Assembly (NCBI RefSeq): GCF_010731815.2
Contig: NZ_AP022593.1
Span: 2,294,001-2,358,000, forward strand
Origin: Mycolicibacterium arabiense
GTDB lineage: Bacteria > Actinomycetota > Actinomycetes > Mycobacteriales > Mycobacteriaceae
Direction: 5' to 3'
DNA length: 64,000 nucleotides
Below are positions 28,795-39,739 of this stretch, piece by piece (within the stretch, counting starts at the first letter, position 1; each line of letters starts with the position of its first letter). Made by a program: the position numbers and the translations under genes. Below the pieces are notes generated by a model. The model was not told the DNA's origin, did no database searches, and worked only from the letters and a program-made list of their open reading frames with translations.

Positions 28795-29348
28795 TGCATC
28801 TGGTCGAGCATGGTGGAGAACGCGGCTTTGAGACGCAAGGCCTTCTTGACCTCATCGGCGGTGACGTACGGGTACTCGCCGTATTCCAAGAAGCTCGGCA
28901 CATGGTGTTTGCGGACGAACTCGACGAATGCGCCGGGGTTGGTCTTCCAGTCCTCGGGGAAACCTTCGAGGTTGGTGAACACGGTGTCGATGCCCGTTGC
29001 GCTGAACAGGGCCACCGCGTCCTCGGTGTACTTGTCGAAGTCGGTGTCGAAGATGCCCTGATACTGGAAGTACTGGTCATCCCCGATCGGGAACACCTGC
29101 CAGCGGAGGTAGTGCAGCTTCAGCACCTCCAGCACGGTGGGGTCGGCTGCTACCGCGGCCTCCAGCACCTTGCCATGCTCACGGATCGCATCCTCCCTTC
29201 CGGGAATCACCTTCGCGATTATCGAAAAGCCATAACAGGCAGGTGTTTTGGGGAAGATCGGCCCATACCGCCCGCGCTCCTCTTCGAAATAGCCACCCTT
29301 GGGGATGGCCATCGCGGCCGGACGTGTCCAGTCATCATCGTTGGGCAT
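28791..29348 (-). CDS. Unknown protein, first gene of the DyP operon
   Basis: This 185-residue soluble protein shows an alpha+beta pattern (CYGFSIIAKVIPGREDAIRE, then LKLHYLRWQVFPIGDDQYFQ) that suggests a ferredoxin-like/dimeric alpha-beta-barrel domain, the fold that DyP peroxidases also use. No family is assigned with certainty. The ATG at 29348 is preceded by GAGGAGCG; the frame to 29450 is not needed. It overlaps the next gene (ATGA). Confidence 0.75.
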   Translation of the reverse strand: MPNDDDWTRPAAMAIPKGGYFEEERGRYGPIFPKTPACYGFSIIAKVIPGREDAIREHGKVLEAAVAADPTVLEVLKLHYLRWQVFPIGDDQYFQYQGIFDTDFDKYTEDAVALFSATGIDTVFTNLEGFPEDWKTNPGAFVEFVRKHHVPSFLEYGEYPYVTADEVKKALRLKAAFSTMLDQMQ

Positions 29349-29636
29349 CACTCGCTCCTCGCGGCGACTCGAACCTCGATGCGTCGTGACAGTAGCACCG
29401 GCGGGTAAGTCATCGATCCGAAATCGTCGACAGCTCGCGACATTGGCCATCGATGGTGCCAGGGCCGAGTCTGGCCTTTGGCGCCGAAAGCGCCCTCACA
29501 GGAAGCGTGGCTTTGTACGGTACCGGTGCGGAGGCCGAGCGGATCCTCGCCGCGTCCGCAAATCGCAGAGCGTCCCGGGATTGACACTCCCGCAGCGGGA
29601 AGCGTCGACCGGGCCGATGGAACCGAGGTCAACGCG
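29349..29636. promoter_or_regulatory. Divergent promoter region, DyP operon and BASS transporter
   Basis: These 288 bases lie between divergent starts. TTGACA at 29581-29586 is followed directly by the palindrome TCCCGCAGCGGGA (29588-29600), where a repressor could sit between -35 and -10 of the transporter promoter. No clear -10 is seen. Confidence 0.35.
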
Positions 29637-30503
29637 ATGATGGCACTACTGCAGCACGCCGTCCCCATTGCCACGCTGATCTTCGTCGTGTCGAGCATGT
29701 TGGCGATGGGGCTCGGGCTCACGATCGCAGAGATGGCCAACCCGCTACGCAACGTGCGACTGGTCGCGATGTCTTTATTGGCCAACTTCCTCGTAATGCC
29801 CATCGCGGCTGTGCTGCTGGCCAAGATGCTGAACTTGGATCAACCGTTCGCGGTTGGCCTGTTGCTGCTCGGGGTCGCCGCTGGCGCCCCGTTTCTGCCA
29901 AAACTCGCCCAAATGGCGAAAGGCGACCTGGCGTTCGCGGTCGCCCTGATGGTGCTGCTGATGGTGATCACGGTCGGCTACCTGCCACTCGTGCTGCCGC
30001 TGCTGCTGCCCGGCGTCTCGGTCAACCCCGGCCAAATCGCGCGCTCCCTGATCGTGCTGATGCTGATGCCCTTGGCCATCGCGCTCGCAGTCAACGCCAA
30101 ACGGCCCCGCGTCGCCGCGGCCGTCAAACCGTGGTGTGACCGGCTGTCCAGCCTCGGACTGGTCGCCGTGGTGGTGCTGCTGGTGGTGGTCAACTTCCGC
30201 AACGTGCTCTCGGTGTTCGGCACCCGCGCCATCCTGGCCGGCCTGTTGTTCATCGCCGTCGGCTACGCCCTCGGCTGGGCAGTGGGCGGGCCGGCCGCCG
30301 CTACGCGGCCGGTGCTCGGTTTGGGAACCGCCCAGCGCAACATCGCCGCCGCACTGGTGGTCGGTGGACAAAGCTTCACCGACCCCAGCGTGGTGGTCAT
30401 GGTCGTGGTAGTGGCCATCGTCAGCCTGCTGGTGTTGCTGCCCCTGTCGCGACAGCTTGCTCGCCACGTCCCGCCGGAAACAACAGACCACCCTCGCCAA
30501 TAG
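29637..30503 (+). CDS. BASS-family transporter (bile acid:sodium symporter-like)
   Basis: This 288-residue membrane protein has about nine to ten transmembrane helices. The signature is LGVAAGAPFLPKLAQMAKGD, with the paired crossover motif GTAQRNIAAALVVGGQSF. The family moves organic anions with Na+ in eukaryotes and bacteria; the solute here is unknown. The ATG at 29637 follows GAGG; the longer frame to 29478 is Arg/Pro-rich noise. It is divergent from the DyP operon and may export or import a compound handled there. Confidence 0.82.
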   Translation: MMALLQHAVPIATLIFVVSSMLAMGLGLTIAEMANPLRNVRLVAMSLLANFLVMPIAAVLLAKMLNLDQPFAVGLLLLGVAAGAPFLPKLAQMAKGDLAFAVALMVLLMVITVGYLPLVLPLLLPGVSVNPGQIARSLIVLMLMPLAIALAVNAKRPRVAAAVKPWCDRLSSLGLVAVVVLLVVVNFRNVLSVFGTRAILAGLLFIAVGYALGWAVGGPAAATRPVLGLGTAQRNIAAALVVGGQSFTDPSVVVMVVVVAIVSLLVLLPLSRQLARHVPPETTDHPRQ

Positions 30504-30640
30504 CCGTCGACATCGGTCCATGCCAAACGCGGACGCTACGAACCATTGCGGCGCGCATTGCTCCGATCCGAGTCCTCGATCGCTGGCTCGGTCGTGTTCG
30601 TTGTGGGCGCGCGATCGGACCGCGGCAGTACGTGAGAGAA

Positions 30641-30672
30641 GACACCCCCGGTCCGAAGGGACCGGGGGTGTC
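30641..30672. terminator. Strong hairpin terminator for groEL1 (possibly bidirectional)
   Basis: GACACCCCCGGTCC and its perfect complement form a 14-bp stem with the 4-base loop GAAG, 19 bases past the groEL1 stop. It sits between convergent genes and can serve both. Confidence 0.85.
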
Positions 30673-30690
30673 TCGTCGTGAACTCGCTGC

Positions 30691-32346
<1,656 letters not shown>

Positions 32347-32368
32347 CTAGCCGCCAGTTGAACGCATA

Positions 32369-32410
32369 CCGCCCCGGACATCACCCGTGCGACGGGGATC
32401 TCCGGGGCGG
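32369..32410 (-). other. Hairpin between groES and groEL1
   Basis: CCGCCCCGGA (32369-32378) pairs perfectly with TCCGGGGCGG (32401-32410), with a second CCCGT/ACGGG stem inside. It may stabilise, attenuate or mark processing of the groES-groEL1 transcript. Cleavage in this interval has been described for M. tuberculosis. Confidence 0.65.
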
Positions 32411-32421
32411 GACACGGGTGC

Positions 32422-32724
32422 TTACTTGTTGACGACTGCCAGCACGTCGCGCGCCGAGAGGATCAGGTACTCCTCGCCGCCGTACTTGATCTCGGTGCCG
32501 CCGTACTTGCTGTAGATGACGGTGTCGCCCTCGGCGACGTCCAGAGGAATGCGCTTCTCGCCATCCTCGTCCCAGCGGCCGGGGCCAACTGCGACGACGG
32601 TGCCTTCCTGCGGCTTTTCCTTGGCCGTGTCGGGAATGACCAGACCGGATGCGGTCGTGGTCTCGGCCTCATTGGCCTGAACGAGGATCTTGTCCTCGAG
32701 TGGCTTGATGTTCACGCTCGCCAC
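32422..32724 (-). CDS. groES: Co-chaperonin GroES
   Basis: This 100-residue Cpn10 is almost identical to mycobacterial GroES, with mobile loop [19 protein letters not shown] and C-terminal [10 protein letters not shown]. The GTG at 32724 follows GGAGGA. An in-frame start five codons earlier would include the ribosome site and is rejected. Its promoter region holds a CIRCE element, so heat-shock control by HrcA is expected. Confidence 0.97.
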   Translation of the reverse strand: MASVNIKPLEDKILVQANEAETTTASGLVIPDTAKEKPQEGTVVAVGPGRWDEDGEKRIPLDVAEGDTVIYSKYGGTEIKYGGEEYLILSARDVLAVVNK

Positions 32725-32855
32725 GATGGGGTCCTCCACTTGGTTCGGGTGTAGGTCCGGACAACCCGGACCCGATCACTAACAGGTGTTCGGCATGCGT
32801 CCGTGCCCATTGCGCCGTCGTCGCGGGAGCCAGCGCGGGCTCGGCTGCGTGCCAC

Positions 32856-32882
32856 CTAGCACTCTATACACGCGAGTGCTAG
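32856..32882. promoter_or_regulatory. CIRCE element (HrcA operator) upstream of groES
   Basis: CTAGCACTC, nine bases, GAGTGCTAG: a perfect inverted repeat matching the CIRCE consensus TTAGCACTC-N9-GAGTGCTAA. A second overlapping palindrome, GAGTGCTAGCACTC, covers 32874-32887. Confidence 0.95.
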
Positions 32883-32922
32883 CACTCAAGGGTGGGGTTG
32901 TGCGTCGTGGTGGACGCCGGTC

Positions 32923-33396
32923 TCAGCGCCCGTAACTGGCCGGATCGACCGCCAGATGCGCCGAGACGTCCCCCACCATCTCGACGTCGACCTTGCGCTC
33001 GGTGAAGTACCAGCCGCCCGAATCGTCGGCGTCGCGAGCGAAGCGGTCGAAGTACCGCCCCACGACGATCGGCTGCAGCGGCACGGTCTCCGTCTGCTGC
33101 ACCACGCAGAACGTCGACCGCGCCGTGGCGGTGTCACCGTCGACGTCGACGATCGGGTTGAGCACCAGGTGCCGGGTGCGCGGGGTGTTGCCGTGATCGG
33201 GGAAACGCCGAGTGGTCTTCGCGAAGAGCTTGCCGATCACGTCGGCGCCCGACGCTCTGCCCGATCCCGCGCTGCCACCGAAGCTCGCGCGGCGAAGCAG
33301 GACCCCCACGCCGTCGAAGTCGCCCGCGTCGATCAGTTCGGCGTAGCGGTACAGCAGCTCGTGTACCGCGAGCTTGGCCGCCAGGTCCCCGGTCAC
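32923..33396 (-). CDS. SnoaL/NTF2-like protein
   Basis: This 157-residue NTF2-like domain protein ([20 protein letters not shown], then a curved sheet with [13 protein letters not shown] and [11 protein letters not shown]) resembles SnoaL-4 family members annotated beside tsaD in mycobacteria. No catalytic role is known. The GTG at 33396 overlaps the tsaD stop (GTGA). It is the last gene of the long minus-strand operon before groES. Confidence 0.82.
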   Translation of the reverse strand: MTGDLAAKLAVHELLYRYAELIDAGDFDGVGVLLRRASFGGSAGSGRASGADVIGKLFAKTTRRFPDHGNTPRTRHLVLNPIVDVDGDTATARSTFCVVQQTETVPLQPIVVGRYFDRFARDADDSGGWYFTERKVDVEMVGDVSAHLAVDPASYGR

Positions 33397-34418
33397 GCCA
33401 CCTGCCCCGTGAGCACCGGCAGTCCCGGGTCGCTGGGCACGTCCAGCGGCGACGGCGGCGCGCCCGCGGCGATCAGATGGGCGGCGAACGACGCGATCAT
33501 CGCCCCATTGTCGGTGCACAGTCGCGGCCGCGGCACCCGCAACACGAGACCGGCTGCGGCGCAACGCTCCTCGGCGAGTTCGCGCAGCCGTGAGTTGGCC
33601 GCCACTCCCCCGGCGATCAGCAGCGTCGACACGCCGAGATCGGTGGCGGCACGCAGGGCCTTCATCGTCAGCACGTCCGCGACCGCCTCCTGAAAGCCAG
33701 CGGCCACGTCTGCGGTCGACGCGTCGGGATGACGTTCGACGTAGCGCGCGACCGCCGTCTTGAGGCCACTGAAGCTGAAGGCGTACGGCGCGTCCCTGGG
33801 GCCGGTCATGCCGCGCGGGAACGTGATCGCGTCGCGATCACCGGTGCGCGCCAGGTCGTCGAGCGGCTTGCCGCCCGGATAGCCCAGGCCGAGCAGCCGC
33901 GCCACCTTGTCGTAGGCCTCGCCCGCGGCGTCGTCGACGGTGCTGCCCAGTTCCTCGATCGGTGCGCCGAGTGAGCGGACGTGCAACAGATGGGTGTGCC
34001 CGCCGGACACCAGCAGCCCGATGGACTCGGGCAGCGGGCCGTGTTCGTAGACGTCCGCGGCGAGGTGCCCGCCGAGGTGGTTGACCGCATAGAACGGGAC
34101 ACCCCACGCCGCGGCGTACGCCTTCGCGGCAGCCACGCCGACCAGCAGCGCGCCCGCCAGCCCGGGGCCGATCGTCGCGGCGACGACGTCGGGCCTACGG
34201 ACCCCCGCGACGTCGAGGGCGCGGCGCATCGTCGGCCCGAGCGCCTCGAGATGCGCGCGCGAGGCGATCTCGGGGACGACGCCGCCGAAGCGCACGTGCT
34301 CCTCGACGCTGGAGGCCACCTCGTCGGCGAGCAGCGTGACGGTGCCGTCGTCGGCGAGGTCGCAGATGCCGACGCCGGTCTCGTCGCAGGAACTCTCGAT
34401 GGCCAGGATGATCGTCAT
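33393..34418 (-). CDS. tsaD: tRNA N6-threonylcarbamoyladenosine transferase TsaD
   Basis: This 341-residue Kae1/Gcp family ATPase places the threonylcarbamoyl group on A37 of ANN-decoding tRNAs. The start is [15 protein letters not shown], the metal-binding HxxxH is [11 protein letters not shown], and the late [11 protein letters not shown] is present. It works with TsaB and TsaE, encoded just upstream. ATG at 34418 overlaps the rimI stop (ATGA). Confidence 0.96.
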   Translation of the reverse strand: MTIILAIESSCDETGVGICDLADDGTVTLLADEVASSVEEHVRFGGVVPEIASRAHLEALGPTMRRALDVAGVRRPDVVAATIGPGLAGALLVGVAAAKAYAAAWGVPFYAVNHLGGHLAADVYEHGPLPESIGLLVSGGHTHLLHVRSLGAPIEELGSTVDDAAGEAYDKVARLLGLGYPGGKPLDDLARTGDRDAITFPRGMTGPRDAPYAFSFSGLKTAVARYVERHPDASTADVAAGFQEAVADVLTMKALRAATDLGVSTLLIAGGVAANSRLRELAEERCAAAGLVLRVPRPRLCTDNGAMIASFAAHLIAAGAPPSPLDVPSDPGLPVLTGQVA

Positions 34419-34888
34419 GACGTCTCTCTCGGGTCCCGTCGCATCGTGTACGCGTCGGCCCCGCTGACACGGTAGTACCGCTTGCGGAGTCCGACGACGC
34501 CGAACCCAACGCTCTGATACAGCTTGATCGCCGCGTCGTTGTCCGTCCGCACCTCGAGGAACACCGCGCCGCCGTCGGCAATCTCCAGCAGCATGTCGAG
34601 CAACCGCCGCCCGATCCCCCGGCCCTGGAAGGCCGTGTCGACGCCGATGGTGTGCACCTCGTACTCGAACGGCGGCTTGCGGCCCAGCCGCGTGATCCCC
34701 GCGTATCCGACGAGCTGCCCGTCGACGCGGGCGGCGACGTAGTGGTTGTGCCGGGACTCCAACTCGCGGATGAACGCGACCGCGGGCCACGGATCGTCGC
34801 CCGGGAACAGCTGCGCCTCCAGCTCGGCGCAGCGGTCCGCGTCACCGATGCGCAGTCCCTCGTAGACGACGTGGGCGGGCTGGTTCAC
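34415..34888 (-). CDS. rimI: RimI-type ribosomal-protein N-acetyltransferase
   Basis: This 157-residue GNAT acetyltransferase has the acetyl-CoA loop [13 protein letters not shown] (Q/RxxGxG/A) and the family's [19 protein letters not shown]. It is expected to acetylate the N-terminus of S18 or other proteins. It sits between tsaB and tsaD, as in many actinobacteria. The GTG start at 34888 overlaps the tsaB stop. Confidence 0.93.
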   Translation of the reverse strand: MNQPAHVVYEGLRIGDADRCAELEAQLFPGDDPWPAVAFIRELESRHNHYVAARVDGQLVGYAGITRLGRKPPFEYEVHTIGVDTAFQGRGIGRRLLDMLLEIADGGAVFLEVRTDNDAAIKLYQSVGFGVVGLRKRYYRVSGADAYTMRRDPRETS

Positions 34889-35514
34889 CGGGTCTGCTCG
34901 CTGCGCGGCTTGGCGTCGGGCCGCCGTAGGTAGAGCGGGACCAGCGGCTCGGGCGGCTGCGAGAACCCAACGACGCGAACCAGACCCGACGCCGTGGGGT
35001 ACGTGGGCGTCAGCCGGGGCAGGTCGAACAGCGCGGCGTGGTCGGGCGAACCCGCCACCGTCAGCGCACCGGCGGGCACGTCGGCGGGCGCGGACACCTC
35101 GGGCCCACCCACCCGCACCCCGTCGCGGTAGCGCGCCCAGTACACCTCTCGTCGCCGCGCATCGGTGACCACCAGCGCCTCGCCGAGGGTGTCGATGCCG
35201 ATCGCGTCGAGGCTGCAGACGCCGTACACCGGCACGTCGAGCGCATGCGCGTACGCAGCCGCAGTCGCCATCCCGACGCGTAGTCCGGTAAAGGGCCCTG
35301 GGCCGCATCCCACCACCACCGCGTCGAGGTCGGCCATCGCGACGCCGGCATCGGCCATGGCGCCCAACACGTTCGGGGTCAGCTGCTCGGCGTGCGCGCG
35401 GGCGTCGAGCGTGACCCGTTCGCCGAGCACCTTCACCTCCGACGCGTCGCGGCGCACCACTCCCGCGGTGACGGCAGGCGTGGCGGTATCGATCGCCAGC
35501 ACGAGGCCGTTCAC
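34885..35514 (-). CDS. tsaB: TsaB, t6A synthesis scaffold protein
   Basis: This 209-residue ASKHA-fold paralogue of TsaD lacks the metal-binding histidines. The N-terminus is LVLAIDTATPAVTAGVV and the core motif is GCGPGPFTGLRVGMATA. It dimerises with TsaD and supports t6A formation. The GTG at 35514 overlaps the tsaE stop (GTGA). Confidence 0.95.
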   Translation of the reverse strand: MNGLVLAIDTATPAVTAGVVRRDASEVKVLGERVTLDARAHAEQLTPNVLGAMADAGVAMADLDAVVVGCGPGPFTGLRVGMATAAAYAHALDVPVYGVCSLDAIGIDTLGEALVVTDARRREVYWARYRDGVRVGGPEVSAPADVPAGALTVAGSPDHAALFDLPRLTPTYPTASGLVRVVGFSQPPEPLVPLYLRRPDAKPRSEQTR

Positions 35515-36020
35515 CGCCCGGCCTCCCGTTCGCCCGCGCCGCTCCACTGCCAGATCGCCGTGCGCACGTCGGTCTCCCCGCCGCGTTCCAGGCGGATGTC
35601 GAGGTGCCGGTCGGACAACCGCTCGGCCAGGCCCTCACCCCATTCGACCACCACGACGGCATCGTCGAGATCGGTGTCGAGATCGAGCGAGTCGAGTTCG
35701 GCCAGCAGGTCGGCGTCCACCGAGTCGTGGCCCTCCAGCAGCCGGTAGACGTCGACGTGCACCAGCGCGGGCCGGCCTGCATCGCGGGCACGGTGCAGCC
35801 GGGCCAGCACGAACGTCGGCGAGGTCACCGCGCCCTCGACGTCCATGGCCTGCGCGATTCCCTTTGCCAGCACCGTCTTTCCCGCGCCCAGCGGACCCGA
35901 CAGCACGACGACGTCACCGGCGCGAAGCCCCGCCCCCAGTCGTGCACCCAGCGCCATGGTGTCCTCAGCGGTTGCCAGTTCGGCGGTGCCGCCCGCGGTG
36001 GCGTCGTGGGTGTCAGACAC
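35511..36020 (-). CDS. tsaE: TsaE, t6A synthesis ATPase
   Basis: This 169-residue P-loop protein has Walker A GPLGAGKTVLAKG, the family motif TSPTFVLARLH and a Walker B-like VHVDVYRL. It binds the TsaB-TsaD complex and hydrolyses ATP to reset it. The GTG at 36020 lies 8 bp inside the end of the hydrolase gene. Confidence 0.95.
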   Translation of the reverse strand: MSDTHDATAGGTAELATAEDTMALGARLGAGLRAGDVVVLSGPLGAGKTVLAKGIAQAMDVEGAVTSPTFVLARLHRARDAGRPALVHVDVYRLLEGHDSVDADLLAELDSLDLDTDLDDAVVVVEWGEGLAERLSDRHLDIRLERGGETDVRTAIWQWSGAGEREAGR

Positions 36021-37137
36021 GGTTGCGCACCCGTTCGCGCAGGCGCCGGGTCAGGGCGACGAGCTTGGACGGCGTGGCGCGCTCCACCAGGCGGACCAGC
36101 GCGTCGTCGACGATCTCCGGCTGCTCGAGTTGGACGAGATGGCCTGCGCCGCCGATGATCACCAACTCGCACTTAGGCAGCCGCGCGGCCATCGCCTCGG
36201 CGTATTCGTGTGGGGTGAGCAGGTCGCGGTCGCCGCACACGACGAGCGTGGGGATCTTCGCCAGCGTGACGAGTCCCTCGGTCTCGTCGTGCACCTCGAG
36301 TGCGTGCAGGAAGCCGACGAGCGTGGCGATCGGGGTGTCGTGCATCATCCGCTCCGAGAACGCCACGACGCTGGGGCTGATCTTCTCGTCGCCGTAGGAG
36401 GCGGCACGCAGCACCGGACCGATGACCGATCGGGCGGCGCCCCTGGTGTGATGCACGGCCTGCGGCGCGTAGCGGACTGCGAACCGGGCGGCCTCCAGAG
36501 CCGGGTTGCGCAGGATCTCACCCAGCGGGGATCGCGAGATGCCCTCTGCCGCAGACGAGATCAGCGCCGCGCCGACGATGCGGGTGCCGTAGTGCTTCGA
36601 GAACTGCCGGGCGTGCGAGAGCACCGTCATGCCGCCCATCGAATGGCCGACCAGCACGATCGGTCCGCGCGGCGCCATCACCGTCAACACGTCTTCGAGG
36701 TCCTGGCCGAGCTGGGGCACCGTGAACGTGTCCGGCGAGGCGCTGCCCGACTGTCCGTGGCCACGCTGGTCGTAGAACACCATCCGCACCTGCGGGCCCC
36801 ACTGCTCGGTGAGCCGCAGGCGCTGAAAGTGGAACGCGCCCATGCGCAGACAGAAGCCGTGGGCGAACACGACCGTGAGCGGTGCGTCCTGCGGGCCGAC
36901 CTCCCTGACCGCCAGCGGCACGCCGTCGGAGGTGGTGACGATGCAGCTGCGGTCGGCGTCGAGCAGTTCGAAGTCCTCGTCGCGGTGTGGGTCGTCGGCG
37001 GTGACACGCCGAGTCAGCGACTTCGCCACCGTGGTCCCGGCGAGGCTGCCGACGGCGGCCAGGCCCGCCAGACCCGCCAGCCAGCTCGCGTTGCGCCGCC
37101 GGCCACGCCACCGGTCGGCCCGAGCCACCTCGCTCAC
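36013..37137 (-). CDS. Alpha/beta hydrolase with N-terminal membrane segment
   Basis: This 374-residue hydrolase has nucleophile elbow VGHSMGGM, oxyanion HGF, and His in [11 protein letters not shown] hydrophobic stretch near the N-terminus ([16 protein letters not shown], about residues 19-34) could anchor it to the membrane. Substrate unknown, possibly a lipid ester. It lies between alr and tsaE with overlaps on both sides (GTGA and 8 bp). M. tuberculosis appears to lack a gene here, but rapid growers have one. Confidence 0.85.
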   Translation of the reverse strand: MSEVARADRWRGRRRNASWLAGLAGLAAVGSLAGTTVAKSLTRRVTADDPHRDEDFELLDADRSCIVTTSDGVPLAVREVGPQDAPLTVVFAHGFCLRMGAFHFQRLRLTEQWGPQVRMVFYDQRGHGQSGSASPDTFTVPQLGQDLEDVLTVMAPRGPIVLVGHSMGGMTVLSHARQFSKHYGTRIVGAALISSAAEGISRSPLGEILRNPALEAARFAVRYAPQAVHHTRGAARSVIGPVLRAASYGDEKISPSVVAFSERMMHDTPIATLVGFLHALEVHDETEGLVTLAKIPTLVVCGDRDLLTPHEYAEAMAARLPKCELVIIGGAGHLVQLEQPEIVDDALVRLVERATPSKLVALTRRLRERVRNRV

Positions 37138-38294
37138 CGGCTCGTCCCGCCGACGTACATGCGGCCGACCCGACCCCGCGGGCTGGTCACCACCTCGTAG
37201 TTGATGGTGCCCAGCGTCTCGGCCCAGTCCTGCGCGGTCGGTTCCCCATTCGCTCCGGAGCCGAACAGGACGGCGGTGTCGCCGACGGAGACATCGACCG
37301 GACCCGGGCCCAGGTCGACGACGAACTGGTCCATGCAGATCCGCCCCACGTTGGGTCGGCGCTTGCCGTTGATCTGCACGTCGAAGCGCCCACTGAGGTT
37401 CCGGAACACCCCGTCGGCGTAGCCGAGCGGGATGAGCGCCACCGTGGTGTCGCGGTCGGCGATCCACGTGTGCCCGTAGGAGACACCGTCGCCCGCCTGG
37501 ATCCGCCGCACCATGGCGACCGGGCACGTGAGCGTCATCGCGGGGATCAGGCCCATGTCGCCGCGCGCCGGGATCGGGGTCTGGCCGTACACCGCGATAC
37601 CGGGGCGGACCAGGTCGAAGGCGAGGTCGGGCCGGGTCATCGTGGCAGGCGAGTTGGCCAGGTGCGCGATCTCGAAGTCGACGCCCGAGGCGCTGGCCCG
37701 AGCCCGCAGCTGCGAGAACCGTTGCGCCTGACGGTCATTGACCGGGCTGTCCGGGTCGTCGCCGCATGCCAGGTGCGACATGATCCCGCGCAGCCGGATG
37801 GCGTCTGCGGCGCTCGCCCGGGCCAGCGTCGGCAGCATCTCGGTGAAGTCGTCACCGCTTGCGCCGTTGCGACTCAGGCCGCTGTCGACCTTCACCGTCA
37901 CGGTCGCGCTGCGGCCGGTGCGTTCCACGGCGGTCAGCAGGTCGGCGAGTTGACGCGGCGAGGACACGGCGACCTGGACGTCGGCGGCCACCGCGGGACC
38001 GAAGTCGGCGCCGGGGGCGTGCAGCCATGCCAGCACCGGACCGGTGAAGCCGTCGCGGCGCAGCGCCAGCGCCTCGTCGAGGGTGGCGACGCCGATCTCG
38101 GCGGCGCCCGCAGCGAGTGCGGCCTCCGCGACCGCGGTGGCGCCGTGCCCGTAGCCATCGGCCTTCACGACCGCCATCACCGCGGCCGATCCGGCATGGT
38201 CGCGCAGCAATCGCACGTTGTGGGCGATCGCGTCGAGGTCGACCACCATGGTGGCCGCGTGCGACGTGCTGGGGGTGAGGTCGGTGATTCCCAT
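37134..38294 (-). CDS. alr: Alanine racemase
   Basis: This 386-residue PLP enzyme makes D-alanine for peptidoglycan. The PLP Lys is in [11 protein letters not shown], and the second catalytic base Tyr is in DGVSYGHTW. The fold-type III barrel and C-terminal beta domain are both complete. ATG at 38294 is chosen, with a GTG two codons earlier as alternative. The stop overlaps the next start (GTGA). Confidence 0.95.
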   Translation of the reverse strand: MGITDLTPSTSHAATMVVDLDAIAHNVRLLRDHAGSAAVMAVVKADGYGHGATAVAEAALAAGAAEIGVATLDEALALRRDGFTGPVLAWLHAPGADFGPAVAADVQVAVSSPRQLADLLTAVERTGRSATVTVKVDSGLSRNGASGDDFTEMLPTLARASAADAIRLRGIMSHLACGDDPDSPVNDRQAQRFSQLRARASASGVDFEIAHLANSPATMTRPDLAFDLVRPGIAVYGQTPIPARGDMGLIPAMTLTCPVAMVRRIQAGDGVSYGHTWIADRDTTVALIPLGYADGVFRNLSGRFDVQINGKRRPNVGRICMDQFVVDLGPGPVDVSVGDTAVLFGSGANGEPTAQDWAETLGTINYEVVTSPRGRVGRMYVGGTSR

Positions 38295-38339
38295 GATCAC
38301 CGCCGATTGTCCCAGACCACGTCCGAGTGGGGCGCCGAC

Positions 38340-39731
38340 CTAGTGCGCGAAGGGCTGAACGTCGTCGAAGTGGCCGTTGGGCTTCAGCTCGTCGAGCGTC
38401 TTGAGCACGGTGATCGTGTCGTCGCGCAGCGCCCTGGCCAGGTCGGCGGAGAATCCCTCGCGGACCACGACGCGCAGCACGGTGACGTCGGTGGCGCCAT
38501 CCGGCATGGTGTACGCGGGCACCTGCCAGCCATAGGCGCGCAGTGCGTGTGAGACGTCGAACTCGGTGTACCCGCGCTTGCCCGCCAGGCGGAAGCTGAC
38601 CACCGGTATCGCGGAGCCGTCGGAGATCAACTCGAAGTGCTCGCTCTCGCGCAGCTGGTCGCCGAGCCAGCGTGCCGTGTCCGACAGGCAGTGCATGACC
38701 TTCGCGTAGCCGGCGCGGCCCAGCCGGAGGAAGTTGTAGTACTGGCCCACCACCTGATTGCCGCCCTTGGAGAAGTTCAGCGTGAACGTCGGCATGTCGC
38801 CGCCGAGGTAGTTCACCCGGAACACCAGCTCCTCGGGCAGGTACTCGGCGCTGCGCCACACCACGAACCCGATGCCCGGATAGGTCAGGCCGTACTTGTG
38901 CCCGCTGACGTTGATCGACACCACCCGCGGCAGCCGGAAGTCCCACACCACGTCGGGGTGCAGGAACGGCACGACGAACCCGCCGCTGGCGGCGTCCACG
39001 TGGACCGGGACGTCGGGTCCGCCACCAGATGCCAGCTCGTCGAGCGCCGCGCAGATCTCGGCGATCGGCTCGAGTTCACCCGTGTAGGTGGTGCCGAGGA
39101 TCACCACCACGCCGATGGTGTCCTCGTCGACCGCGTCGAGCACCTGCTGGGCCGTGATGACGTAGCGGCCCTCCGCCATCGGCAGGTACACGGGTTCGAC
39201 GTCGAAGTAGCGGCAGAACTTCTCCCAGACCACCTGGACGTTGGACCCCATCACGAGCTTCGGCCGGCGGGTGCGCCAGCCGTTCTCCCCGTCGCCGACC
39301 TTCGCCCGCCAGCGCCAGCTCATCGCAAGGCCAGCCAGCATCACGGCCTCGCTGGATCCGACGGTCGAGACGCCGATCGCCGTCGACGGGTCGTCGTCGC
39401 GCAGATCCTCGGCGTGGAACAGGTCGGCCACCATGCACACGCAGCGCTGCTCGATGGCCGCGGTCGCGGGGTACTCGTCCTTGTCGATCATGTTCTTGTC
39501 GAACGTCTCGGCCATCAGCTTCTCGGCCTCGGGGTCCATCCACGTCGTCACGAACGTCGCGAGGTTGAGCCGCGAGCTGCCGTCGAGCATGAGTTCGTCG
39601 TGGATGAACCGATAGGCGGCCTGGGGCTCCATGGACTTCTCCGGCATCCGCAGCGACGGCACCGGCGTGGTGGAGAGCCGTCCCGTGTAGGCGGGCGCGA
39701 TCGACGGCGAACGACGGTGCCTGTGCGGCAT
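38340..39731 (-). CDS. gadB: Glutamate decarboxylase
   Basis: This 463-residue PLP enzyme converts glutamate to GABA and consumes a proton. The PLP-binding Lys is in NVSGHKYGLTYPG, with HVDAASGGFV upstream. Length and layout match GadB. It may support acid resistance or nitrogen metabolism. GGAG precedes the ATG. It sits 8 bases after nnr and 45 before alr, so cotranscription is likely. Confidence 0.95.
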   Translation of the reverse strand: MPHRHRRSPSIAPAYTGRLSTTPVPSLRMPEKSMEPQAAYRFIHDELMLDGSSRLNLATFVTTWMDPEAEKLMAETFDKNMIDKDEYPATAAIEQRCVCMVADLFHAEDLRDDDPSTAIGVSTVGSSEAVMLAGLAMSWRWRAKVGDGENGWRTRRPKLVMGSNVQVVWEKFCRYFDVEPVYLPMAEGRYVITAQQVLDAVDEDTIGVVVILGTTYTGELEPIAEICAALDELASGGGPDVPVHVDAASGGFVVPFLHPDVVWDFRLPRVVSINVSGHKYGLTYPGIGFVVWRSAEYLPEELVFRVNYLGGDMPTFTLNFSKGGNQVVGQYYNFLRLGRAGYAKVMHCLSDTARWLGDQLRESEHFELISDGSAIPVVSFRLAGKRGYTEFDVSHALRAYGWQVPAYTMPDGATDVTVLRVVVREGFSADLARALRDDTITVLKTLDELKPNGHFDDVQPFAH

Positions 39732-39739
39732 GGGATCTC

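Noticed and set aside
28390..29348. Encapsulin or cargo-loading signals near the DyP gene
   Set aside because: None of the neighbours resembles encapsulin, and the peroxidase ends in NAMRHLASL without a targeting-peptide pattern.
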